Source of the DNA: JBCFBK01 sp038562555
GTDB taxonomy: Bacteria > Bacteroidota > Bacteroidia > Bacteroidales > Prolixibacteraceae
DNA: 64,000 bases
NCBI GenBank assembly: GCA_038562555.1
Contig: JBCFBK010000019.1
Coordinates: 1 to 64,000 of the forward strand
Direction of reading: 5' to 3'
Part shown: positions 55,481-62,829 of the stretch, piece by piece
Numbering within the stretch: position 1 is the stretch's first letter
How the letters are laid out: the number at the start of each line of letters is the position of its first letter
Notes under the pieces: model-generated
Seen by the model: the letters and a program-made list of their open reading frames with translations, nothing else
Databases searched by the model: none
What the model was told of the DNA's origin: nothing
Position numbers and translations under genes: made by a program

Positions 55481-56992
55481 ATGGACCACAATATTGGAAA
55501 AATTGTTCAGGTCATCGGACCTGTAGTTGATGTCAGCTTTGACCGCGAAGGCAGTGAACTGCCAAAAATTTACGATTCATTGGAAGTTATCCGGGAAAAT
55601 GAAACTAATCTCGTGCTGGAATGCCAGCAGCATATTGGCGAAAACACCATCCGTGCCATTGCCATGGATTCGACCGACGGGTTAAGACGTGGACTGGAGG
55701 TTATCCCCCTTGGCCACCCGATCACGATGCCAAAGGGGCAAATTGCGCTGGGAAGGCTTTTGAATGTGACGGGTGATGCTGTAGACGGACTGAAGAGCCT
55801 TCCGAAGGACGGCCTGCATATTCACAATAAGCCGCCCAAATATGAAGAGCTGACAACCGGCACAGAAGTTTTGTATACCGGTATCAAAGTAATTGACCTG
55901 ATTGAACCGTACGCCAAGGGAGGCAAGATTGGCTTATTCGGCGGCGCCGGAGTTGGAAAAACCGTTTTAATACAGGAATTGATTAATAATATCGCCCTTG
56001 CCCACAGCGGTCTTTCTGTTTTTGCCGGTGTTGGCGAACGCACGCGTGAGGGCAATGACCTGCTTCGGGAAATGATTGAAGCGAAAATCGTTGATTATGG
56101 CGATGAATTCCGAAAATCGATGGAAGAAGGGAGTTGGGACCTGACTAAAGTTGATCCCGACGCTCTGAAAAAATCGAAACTGGCCATGGTTTTTGGTCAG
56201 ATGAATGAACCGCCGGGGGCGCGTGCACGGGTGGCCCTTTCAGGTTTAACCATTGCCGAAAGTCTCCGCGACGGAGACGGAACGGCGGGCTCCGGACGCG
56301 ATATCCTCTTTTTCGTCGATAATATCTTCCGTTTTACCCAGGCCGGATCGGAAGTTTCAGCGCTTTTGGGCCGTATGCCCTCGGCTGTAGGTTATCAGCC
56401 CACGCTGGCAACAGAAATGGGCGTGATGCAGGAACGCATTACCTCCACAAAAAACGGTTCCATCACTTCGGTTCAGGCGGTTTATGTGCCTGCCGATGAC
56501 CTGACCGACCCGGCGCCAGCAACCACTTTTGCACACCTGGATGCAACGACTGTTTTGAGCCGGAAGATCTCCGAGCTTGGAATCTATCCTGCCGTCGACC
56601 CGCTCGATTCTACTTCGCGGATCCTCTCAGCCGATGTGGTCGGAGAAGACCATTACCGTTGCGCACAGCGCGTCAAGGAGATCCTGCAGCGTTACAAGGA
56701 ACTTCAGGACATTATTGCTATCCTGGGTATGGACGAGCTTTCAGAAGAAGACAAACTGATTGTACACCGGGCACGGCGCGTTCAGCGTTTCCTGTCACAA
56801 CCGTTCTTCGTGGCCGAACAATTCACCGGACTTCAGGGGGTTTTGGTCTCCATCGAAGACACCATTAAAGGATTTAACATGATCATGGACGGTGAAGTGG
56901 ATCAGTTTCCGGAGACAGCCTTCAACCTGGTCGGAACCATCGAGCAGGCGATCGCCAAAGGTGAAAAAATGCTTGCAGAAGCTGCCGTCTGA
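55481..56992 (+). CDS. atpD: F0F1 ATP synthase subunit beta
   Basis: 503 residues. Walker A GGAGVGKT (154-161), Walker B (ILFFVDNIFRF) and the catalytic Glu in GERTREGND; the IIAILGMDELSEEDK segment is the DELSEED motif. Catalytic subunit of ATP synthase, facing the cytoplasm. The start at 55481 fits the family; the frame is open 21 codons upstream. Unlike most bacteria, only atpC follows and the other atp genes are not in the window. Confidence 0.98.
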   Translation: MDHNIGKIVQVIGPVVDVSFDREGSELPKIYDSLEVIRENETNLVLECQQHIGENTIRAIAMDSTDGLRRGLEVIPLGHPITMPKGQIALGRLLNVTGDAVDGLKSLPKDGLHIHNKPPKYEELTTGTEVLYTGIKVIDLIEPYAKGGKIGLFGGAGVGKTVLIQELINNIALAHSGLSVFAGVGERTREGNDLLREMIEAKIVDYGDEFRKSMEEGSWDLTKVDPDALKKSKLAMVFGQMNEPPGARARVALSGLTIAESLRDGDGTAGSGRDILFFVDNIFRFTQAGSEVSALLGRMPSAVGYQPTLATEMGVMQERITSTKNGSITSVQAVYVPADDLTDPAPATTFAHLDATTVLSRKISELGIYPAVDPLDSTSRILSADVVGEDHYRCAQRVKEILQRYKELQDIIAILGMDELSEEDKLIVHRARRVQRFLSQPFFVAEQFTGLQGVLVSIEDTIKGFNMIMDGEVDQFPETAFNLVGTIEQAIAKGEKMLAEAAV

Positions 56993-57000
56993 TCTTTATT

Positions 57001-57021
57001 TACGACTTGTTACTTACGACT
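57001..57021. repeat. Short 7-bp tandem repeat between atpD and atpC
   Basis: Three units: TACGACT, TGTTACT, TACGACT, in the 34-bp gap between the two genes. It is a small example of the heptamer arrays at 58.5 and 61.2 kb. Confidence 0.5.
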
Positions 57022-57026
57022 ATAAT

Positions 57027-57272
57027 ATGTACATAGAAGTCATTACACCCGATCGGAAACTGTTTGCCGGTGAAATCAGGCTGGTTAAACTTCCCGGAAC
57101 GATGGGCAGCTTTGAGATCCTTAAAAATCACGCCCCGATCATCTCCACGCTTGAAAAAGGAGAGATCAAAATAAAAGGGATGCATGGTGAAATCACACTG
57201 ATTGAAATCAGTGGCGGACTTGTCGAGTCAAAGGACAACAGGATCATCGTCCTGGCCGAGCCGGTTGCCTGA
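57027..57272 (+). CDS. atpC: F0F1 ATP synthase subunit epsilon, short form
   Basis: 81 residues: only the N-terminal beta-sandwich domain (MYIEVITPDRKLFAGEIRLVKLPGTMG, FEILKNHAPIISTLEKGEI and ISGGLVESKDNRIIVLAEPVA). The C-terminal helix pair that regulates ATPase activity in other bacteria (total about 130-140 aa) is absent; Bacteroidota homologues are commonly this short. The ATG at 57027 is 34 bp after atpD, in the same transcript, which ends at the terminator 57273-57315. Confidence 0.92.
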   Translation: MYIEVITPDRKLFAGEIRLVKLPGTMGSFEILKNHAPIISTLEKGEIKIKGMHGEITLIEISGGLVESKDNRIIVLAEPVA

Positions 57273-57315
57273 AATAATAAACCCTGAAGGATCGACCTTC
57301 AGGGTTTATTATTAT
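57273..57315. terminator. Bidirectional terminator after atpC
   Basis: An 18-bp perfect stem (AATAATAAACCCTGAAGG / CCTTCAGGGTTTATTATT) with a 5-nt loop. It overlaps the stop codon of the converging minus-strand aminotransferase (57312-57314). Confidence 0.88.
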
Positions 57316-58475
57316 TTAAACGCTTCAGTAATCTTTTCAAGAGCCTGCTTCAGCATAAGGCGGGTACACCCAATATTCATCCGCATATAGCCGGAACCCT
57401 GCGTACCGAATTGAATACCCCTGTTCAGCCCCACTCCGGCTTCGATGATCTTCTTATTTAGCTGGTCATCTGTCAGTCCGCAGGCCGAGAAATCAAGCCA
57501 GACCAGATAAGTTGCCTCCGGTTTCATCGCGACCACCCCGGGCAGGTTTTTTCTGAGCCAGTTCTCCAGAAAAAGATAATTGTCCTGCAGGTAATCCAGC
57601 AATTGGCTCAGCCAGTCGGCTCCGTTGCGATAAGCCGCTTCAAGGGCAATCGTACCAAACAGGTTGCCCATGTGAAGGTGAGGGATCTTCAGCATCCGTT
57701 CATAATTCACAAAAAGACGCTTATCCGGTATGATCACGAATGATGTACTAAGTCCGGCGATATTGAACGTCTTGCTTGGTGCCATACAAACCACACAGTT
57801 CCGCGCAATTCCCTCCGAGAGCGATGCCAGTGGAATGTGTTTGTATCCTTCAAAAATCAGATCTGAATGAATCTCGTCAGAAATGATCAGGATTTTATGC
57901 TCCAGACAAAATCCGGCCAGCTCCGTTAGTTCTTCGCGGGTCCAGACCATTCCACCCGGATTTTGGGGATTGCATAGCAGCAACAGCTTTGTTTTTGAGC
58001 TGACCTTCCGCTTCAGATCATCCAGATCGAAGGTGTAACGTCCGTCAACCAGTTTGAGCGGGTTCTCGACAAGCGTTCTTTTTGTCAGCTTAATGGAATC
58101 GAAGAACGGAGAATAAACGGGCGGCTGCAGAATCACCTCGTCACCGGTTTCGGAAAAAGATTCAATTGCCAGGGTCAGTCCGGCTACCACGCCGGGACTA
58201 AACGAAATCCATTTTTTATCGATCGTCCATCCATGGCGCTGCTGCATCCAGTTAATAATGGATTCATAATAAGAATCCGGACGGTAAGTATACCCAAGAA
58301 TTTCATGGTCCAGGCGTTCCCGCAAGGCATTCATAATAAAAACGGGTGTCTTAAAGTCCATGTCGGCTACCCAAAGCGGCAATACATCCGCCTTTCCAAA
58401 CACCTCATTCCGGAAATCATATTTTATACAGTGGCTTCCCTCCCTGTTTACCTGTTCATCAAAATTATACTTCAT
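57312..58475 (-). CDS. MalY/PatB-family aminotransferase/C-S lyase
   Basis: 387 residues, fold-type I PLP enzyme. PLP-binding signatures: NPQNPGGMVW, SDEIHSDLIFEGY and APSKTFNIAGLSTSF (catalytic Lys), with the N-terminal PLWVADMDF segment typical of MalY/PatB. The family comprises cystathionine beta-lyases and C-S lyases and the E. coli regulator MalY. The start at 58475 matches the family (MKYNFDEQVNREG); an upstream ATG extends the frame 18 codons. The gene converges with atpC. Confidence 0.93.
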   Translation of the reverse strand: MKYNFDEQVNREGSHCIKYDFRNEVFGKADVLPLWVADMDFKTPVFIMNALRERLDHEILGYTYRPDSYYESIINWMQQRHGWTIDKKWISFSPGVVAGLTLAIESFSETGDEVILQPPVYSPFFDSIKLTKRTLVENPLKLVDGRYTFDLDDLKRKVSSKTKLLLLCNPQNPGGMVWTREELTELAGFCLEHKILIISDEIHSDLIFEGYKHIPLASLSEGIARNCVVCMAPSKTFNIAGLSTSFVIIPDKRLFVNYERMLKIPHLHMGNLFGTIALEAAYRNGADWLSQLLDYLQDNYLFLENWLRKNLPGVVAMKPEATYLVWLDFSACGLTDDQLNKKIIEAGVGLNRGIQFGTQGSGYMRMNIGCTRLMLKQALEKITEAFK

Positions 58476-58517
58476 CTGTATTTCTTCGTTTCTTTTAGTA
58501 ATATCTTCCTGCCTTAC

Positions 58518-58626
58518 AGCATGGAGCATAGAGCATGGAGCATGAGATCTCTCACCCTGTGCACTACGCGCTATGCCCGATGCTTTCCCTATCTTGTGTC
58601 TTGTGTCTGGATACTTGTGTCTTGCT
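58518..58626. repeat. Degenerate 7-bp tandem repeat islands
   Basis: Four consecutive AGCATNN units (58518-58545), then a less regular stretch also in steps of 7 (about 58563-58587), then five units close to TCTTGTG (58592-58626). They fill most of the gap between MalY/PatB and the ComB-like gene. Confidence 0.7.
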
Positions 58627-58629
58627 TAT

Positions 58630-59319
58630 TCAAATATCGATTTTTTTTAAATAGTTCCTTCCGTTATCCGGTTCAACCTTTAAAACAAAATTAAACTGAT
58701 TTAGATTCAGGCACAGGTCGAAATCCTCGGCCGGAGCCCATTCCTGCTTCTCCGGAGCGAAAAAACGCGCCCCGGATCCTGACCGCAGCCGCTCCACAAG
58801 GGCCTCAAATACAACAGGGGCTCCCTGCAGCTTTGCCTGAATATATTCGGCCAGAAAAGTATCCTCATCCGCAGGATAGCTGCAGGCATATCCCATGCAA
58901 ACCAACGAAAGCTTTTCAGGACGTTGTTGCTCAATATAACGGATAATAGCTCCTGCGTTAACAAAACTACCCGTGATAATCTCCGCTGCATGCTTCGCAT
59001 GAGCAATTCCCATCGTACCCGAACTGGTGGTGTGCACCATCGTTTTCCCGGAAAGGTCGCTCCTGAGAAGCTGCGAGGGAGAGTTCCCAAAATCAAAACC
59101 CTCCGGTTTTCTTTCTTTTCTCTCCCCAACCAGGATGTATTCAGGATGATCACGTTTTAACCGGTACGCTTCTTCGATGTCACCCACAGGATAAATCCGC
59201 TCCACGCCGTTGCCATAAGCATAACAGCTTACAGAGAAAGCTCTGAAAACATCAATGATCACTGTTAGTCCCCGCGCCTGTTGCGCTCCTTGCAGTAATT
59301 GCAGTATGTTTATTTCCAA
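58630..59319 (-). CDS. 2-phosphosulfolactate phosphatase (ComB-like)
   Basis: 229 residues of the ComB family: VIIDVFRAFS, VGERKERKPEGFDFGNSPSQL, TTSSGTMGI and CMGYACSYPADEDTFLAEYI with the catalytic/Mg-binding Cys, Asp and Glu pattern. In methanogens ComB removes phosphate from 2-phosphosulfolactate for coenzyme M; in Bacteroidota the substrate is not established and a sulfonate or other phosphoenol compound is possible. The first codon is TTG (59319); there is no in-frame ATG before the conserved core. Confidence 0.88.
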   Translation of the reverse strand: MEINILQLLQGAQQARGLTVIIDVFRAFSVSCYAYGNGVERIYPVGDIEEAYRLKRDHPEYILVGERKERKPEGFDFGNSPSQLLRSDLSGKTMVHTTSSGTMGIAHAKHAAEIITGSFVNAGAIIRYIEQQRPEKLSLVCMGYACSYPADEDTFLAEYIQAKLQGAPVVFEALVERLRSGSGARFFAPEKQEWAPAEDFDLCLNLNQFNFVLKVEPDNGRNYLKKIDI

Positions 59320-59485
59320 TGTTTTTTCATTTAAAATTATAAATACACCGGCGAATACTTCGAAACTCTTGTTTATTCCCGATCTAATTCACTATCGGCA
59401 TGATTATTGTGCAACTCTCGACTCTTTCTAAAATACCCGTCAATCCGCCATTTTCGTGTGTTAATTATTCTTCATCTCAGATTTC

Positions 59486-59499
59486 ATGTTGCACAACAT
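59486..59499. promoter_or_regulatory. ATGTTG/CAACAT palindrome
   Basis: ATGTTG-CA-CAACAT. Its half sites resemble those of the 28-bp inverted repeat 23 bp downstream. Confidence 0.4.
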
Positions 59500-59521
59500 A
59501 AATTTAACTTACCATTAAGGT

Positions 59522-59559
59522 ATGTTTTACAGCATGTGTTGTAAAACATGTTACATTTG
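59522..59559 (+). promoter_or_regulatory. Promoter with 10-bp perfect inverted repeat before the secreted protein
   Basis: ATGTTTTACA (59522-59531), 8 bp, TGTAAAACAT (59540-59549), then the -7 box TACATTTG at 59552-59559, which matches TAnnTTTG. The inverted repeat occupies the spacer and -33 area, the usual position of a repressor or activator site. Confidence 0.65.
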
Positions 59560-59609
59560 CAATATGATTAGTTAATTAAAAAATCAAAACTATCTAAAAA
59601 CAAATTAAC

Positions 59610-60200
59610 ATGAAAACAATCAGAACACTAACAATGATGTTTGCAGTCATGCTGATCGCAAATATCGCTTTGGCTACCGGAAACCTGCGTGTAGATATCC
59701 TTCCTTTGACTGCAAGTCGCGCGGTAGTAGCAATCTCCAACAGCGCTGAAAGTAATTACGAGATCAGTATCGAAAATTCGGCCGGTGAAATCGTATATTA
59801 TAAGGAAACCGAAGGAAAAATGGCGGACTATCGCAAAGTTTATGATTTCTCAAAGCTCGAAACCGGTACCTATTCCCTGGTGGTCAACATCGACGGTGCA
59901 ACAAGCAGACGCGACTTTAACGTTGGGAATAAAAGCATTGAAGTCGGTAAAATGAAAAATCTGGTTAAGCCGTTCTTTGCGTATAATAACGACATTCTGC
60001 ACCTGGCTTACCTGAATTACCCGGGCGAAAGTATGGATCTGCTGATTTACGACGGAGACAATCTGATTTACAACAAAGCATTGGAAAATAAATTCTCTGT
60101 CAATGAAGGATTGGATCTGTCGAAACTGAAAACCGGAAATTACCAGGTTGTATTGGCCACGGGCGACCAGGTGTTTGACTATACAGTAGAAGTGAAATAA
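59610..60200 (+). CDS. Secreted protein with two similar beta-sandwich repeats, function unknown
   Basis: 196 residues with a signal peptide (MKTIRTLTMMFAVMLIANIALA) and no lipobox. The two halves repeat a pattern: SNYEISIENSAGEIVYYKETEGKM...YDFSKLETGTYSLVV at about 50-95 and SMDLLIYDGDNLIYNKALENK...LDLSKLKTGNYQVVLATG at about 140-190. Both resemble the Ig-like/secretion-associated sandwiches of Bacteroidota. I do not recognise the family. The strong regulated promoter and AT-rich leader suggest high expression. Terminator at 60221-60257. Confidence 0.8.
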   Translation: MKTIRTLTMMFAVMLIANIALATGNLRVDILPLTASRAVVAISNSAESNYEISIENSAGEIVYYKETEGKMADYRKVYDFSKLETGTYSLVVNIDGATSRRDFNVGNKSIEVGKMKNLVKPFFAYNNDILHLAYLNYPGESMDLLIYDGDNLIYNKALENKFSVNEGLDLSKLKTGNYQVVLATGDQVFDYTVEVK

Positions 60201-60220
60201 GCTTCTGCTGTTTCTTTTCC

Positions 60221-60257
60221 AATGCGGTTATCCTCCAAAAGATACCGCATTTTTTTT
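60221..60257 (+). terminator. Terminator of the secreted-protein gene
   Basis: AATGCGGT / ACCGCATT stem with a further ATC/GAT pair, then eight T on the plus strand, 20 bp after the stop. Confidence 0.85.
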
Positions 60258-60303
60258 GATATCAGTTGAAAGCAGTCTGACTGCCCTCAACTGATGTTCT
60301 TGT

Positions 60304-61203
60304 TTATGCCTTTTTCCACTGGTCGCGGATCAGTTTAACTGCAGCGGGAAGCGTTTCCTTTTTATCACCCACCGAACCGCATTCAAAACTGATATAGTCC
60401 TGGTACCCGATTTCTTTAAGTCCGCGGAACCCGTCTATGTATAGATCAGACTTCCCGTCCTCTCCCGGCATTTTCCGGCGTTCACGGCTGGCAATGTGCA
60501 CGTGGTGCAGGTAATCGCCGGCCGATATAAAGGCACCACGATCGCTGGTCTCTTCCCAGGTCATGTGCCAGAAGTCACCCATAACGGCGGCTCCCGGACT
60601 GGCCACGTCGCGCACGATTGCGGCTCCGTCGGCCACCTGACGGCAGAAATGGCACTCCTTCCGGTTCAGCGGTTCGAGCAAGATCCGGGTTTTATGCTGA
60701 AGCGCAAATTCAGCCAGTTCTTTCATTTCTTCAACCAGCAGTTCCCGGGCTTCCTTATGCGGGAGCGATACCTGACGGTTAAAGGCAGGCACGAATATCA
60801 GGCCGGTCGAACCCAGCGCTCCTGCAGCTTCGAGGATCGATTTCATCGAATCCATGCACTGCTTGCGTATAGCCGGATCTTCAGCGATCAGCCATCCTTC
60901 GAACCCTGCGCAAATTGCGCTGACTTTAATATTGCGGTTCTGCAGTGCTTTCTGAATCTCTTCAACCCGCTTTCCAAGGTCGCGTCCGCCCGGCTCCAGC
61001 CCGACGATTCCCAGCGACTCCATAAAATCGAGTTTTTCGTTCAGCGATTCTCCGGGAGCAACACCTTCCTGACACGAAATCTTCAGGCTGGCCGTTTTAC
61101 CCGACGCTGTACTGCTGCCCGCAAAGGCTGAAAAGAGGCCTCCCGATGCGGCTAAAGCCCCGGTAGCAGCCATTCCCATAAACGATCGGCGTGAATGTTT
61201 CAT
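60304..61203 (-). CDS. TAT-exported TIM-barrel sugar epimerase/isomerase-family protein
   Basis: 299 residues: twin-arginine signal (MKHSRRSFMGMAATGALAASGGLFSAFAG) followed by the AP-endonuclease-2-like barrel (MESLGIVGLEPGGRDLG, ILLEPLNRKECHFCRQVADG with the metal-binding Glu, GDFWHMTWEETS, HHVHIASRERR and FECGSVGDKKE). Likely a metal-dependent isomerase, epimerase or lyase acting on a sugar in the periplasm. It is in line with the Gfo/Idh/MocA and cytochrome-FGE genes on the minus strand; the gap to the first is filled with repeats. Confidence 0.9.
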   Translation of the reverse strand: MKHSRRSFMGMAATGALAASGGLFSAFAGSSTASGKTASLKISCQEGVAPGESLNEKLDFMESLGIVGLEPGGRDLGKRVEEIQKALQNRNIKVSAICAGFEGWLIAEDPAIRKQCMDSMKSILEAAGALGSTGLIFVPAFNRQVSLPHKEARELLVEEMKELAEFALQHKTRILLEPLNRKECHFCRQVADGAAIVRDVASPGAAVMGDFWHMTWEETSDRGAFISAGDYLHHVHIASRERRKMPGEDGKSDLYIDGFRGLKEIGYQDYISFECGSVGDKKETLPAAVKLIRDQWKKA

Positions 61204-61206
61204 CTT

Positions 61207-61366
61207 TTAGCTATTAGCTCTTAGCTATCAGCTCTTAGCTTTTGCCGCTAAAAGCGAATAACCTCGAGGCAATTAATTAACCATACAAACATATAAACCA
61301 GTCAGCCATTAACCATTGATCCGCTCGTCTCACCCGGACTAACAGCTAATGGCTAACAGCTCACAG
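61207..61366. repeat. Three adjacent 7-bp and 8-bp tandem repeat patches
   Basis: 61207-61241: five units close to TTAGCTN (7 bp). 61279-61318: five units close to AACCATNN (8 bp). 61339-61366: four units close to CTAACAG (7 bp). Together they occupy almost all of the 168 bp between the epimerase and the oxidoreductase. Confidence 0.8.
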
Positions 61367-61371
61367 CTTCC

Positions 61372-62712
61372 TTAAGCTTCTCCCGGAACCGGAACTTTGG
61401 CATTTTCAACAATGCCGACAGGCCCCATCACATACGTAGCCGGACCCAGTTTCATATCAGAATTCATCATTTCATCCCAGGTCACTTCGCGGCCCGTATA
61501 AGCCGATACCCGGCCCATGATGGCAACCATGTTCGAAATGGCCGTCTGCTCGGCTTCATTAACGGCAATATCCTGCCTGATACAGGTCACCAGGTCAATA
61601 TGTTCCTGAACATAAGGACTGATTTTCACATTCTTCATTTTCTCACCTTTCTCATCCAGCGGATACTCATAGGTGAAGATCTGGGCGCCGGCGGCATCGT
61701 ATATCGTGTCTTTACAGTTGGTCGATCCTTTTGTTCCCATGATAAATTCGGAAACATTATTGGTACAACCATTGATCTGGCGGCACATGCTGTGCATATG
61801 CATCCCGTTGTCATAAACGAAATCAACACTGAAATTGTCAAACTGATCTCCGGTAACCCGGCGCTGCCGTGAACCAAATCCTACCGCCTTCGTCGGGTGT
61901 GTGCCTGTAAACCAGGTAATCACATCAAGATTATGAACATGCTGTTCAACAATATGGTCGCCGGAAAGCCACAACCAGTTCACCCAGTCGCGGATCATAT
62001 ATTCCATTTCATTCCATTCCGGATTCGGGTTCCGGTACCATAACTGGGATTGATTCCAGTAACAGTTGGCGGCGGTGATATCGCCAATGGCGCCATTCAT
62101 AACCTGTTTGTAAACTTCCACATAGTCGGGCTGATGGCGGCGCTGCGTACCGGTTACGATTTTCAGGTTCATCGATTCCGCTTTTTTTGCAGTTGCCATT
62201 ACCGAACGGATACCGGCTGTATCAACCGCTATCGGTTTTTCCATAAAGACATGTTTGCGGGCCTGAACGGCCGCTTCAAAATGCTGGGGACGGAAATGCG
62301 GAGGAGTGGCCAGGATCACGAGGTCTACTCCCGAATCAATGACTTTTTCGAAGGCATCAAAACCAACAAAGATATTTTCATCGGGAACATCCACATTCTT
62401 TTGATTCTTGAGTTTGGTGCGGCACTCGTCAATGCGGTCCTGAAGCACGTCGCCTAATGCATGGATAACCAGGTTTGGCCCGGCACTCAAAAAATCGAGC
62501 GCTGCACCGGAACCGCGCCCACCGCAGCCAATAACGCCTGCCTTAATCGGAGGACCATCCGGTGCCGTTGTTAACAGGGGAGGCAGGTTCAGTTCAACCG
62601 CCTTCTTCTTTTCTGCACACGATGTTAACACTTTAACTCCAATGGCGCCAACAGCACCAACAGCGGCCACATTGGTCAAAAACCTTCTTCTTGAAAAATT
62701 TGATTCGCTCAT
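61372..62712 (-). CDS. TAT-exported Gfo/Idh/MocA-family oxidoreductase lipoprotein
   Basis: 446 residues. A twin-arginine signal (FSRRRFLTNVAAVGAVGAIGVKVLTSC) that is also a lipobox, a Rossmann domain with GVIGCGGRGSGA, VILATPPHFR and EKPIAVDTAGI, and a C-terminal domain with the DWVNWLWLSGDHIVEQHVHNLDV segment of the family (catalytic Lys-Asp-His region). NAD(P)-dependent oxidation or reduction of a sugar. It is between the epimerase and the cytochrome-FGE gene on the same strand, and the three may form one periplasmic redox pathway. Confidence 0.92.
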   Translation of the reverse strand: MSESNFSRRRFLTNVAAVGAVGAIGVKVLTSCAEKKKAVELNLPPLLTTAPDGPPIKAGVIGCGGRGSGAALDFLSAGPNLVIHALGDVLQDRIDECRTKLKNQKNVDVPDENIFVGFDAFEKVIDSGVDLVILATPPHFRPQHFEAAVQARKHVFMEKPIAVDTAGIRSVMATAKKAESMNLKIVTGTQRRHQPDYVEVYKQVMNGAIGDITAANCYWNQSQLWYRNPNPEWNEMEYMIRDWVNWLWLSGDHIVEQHVHNLDVITWFTGTHPTKAVGFGSRQRRVTGDQFDNFSVDFVYDNGMHMHSMCRQINGCTNNVSEFIMGTKGSTNCKDTIYDAAGAQIFTYEYPLDEKGEKMKNVKISPYVQEHIDLVTCIRQDIAVNEAEQTAISNMVAIMGRVSAYTGREVTWDEMMNSDMKLGPATYVMGPVGIVENAKVPVPGEA

Positions 62713-62744
62713 GGCTAGTAAAATTTAGTAATTTGTATGTTTCC

Positions 62745-62816
62745 GGCAGCTGGCGCCTGGCAACTGATTTCTTCCAAACCATCTGACCATGCAACCATGT
62801 ACCCATTTAACCGTTT
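62745..62816. repeat. Degenerate 7-bp and 8-bp tandem repeats
   Basis: 62745-62765: three units close to GGCANCT (7 bp). 62777-62816: five units close to AACCATNT (8 bp). They fill the gap between the oxidoreductase start and the next gene's stop. Confidence 0.75.
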
Positions 62817-62829
62817 TACAATTTCCCTT

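Noticed and set aside
58518..58626. CRISPR array
   Set aside because: The repeat unit is 7 bp and degenerate, with no spacers or cas genes; it is a short tandem repeat.
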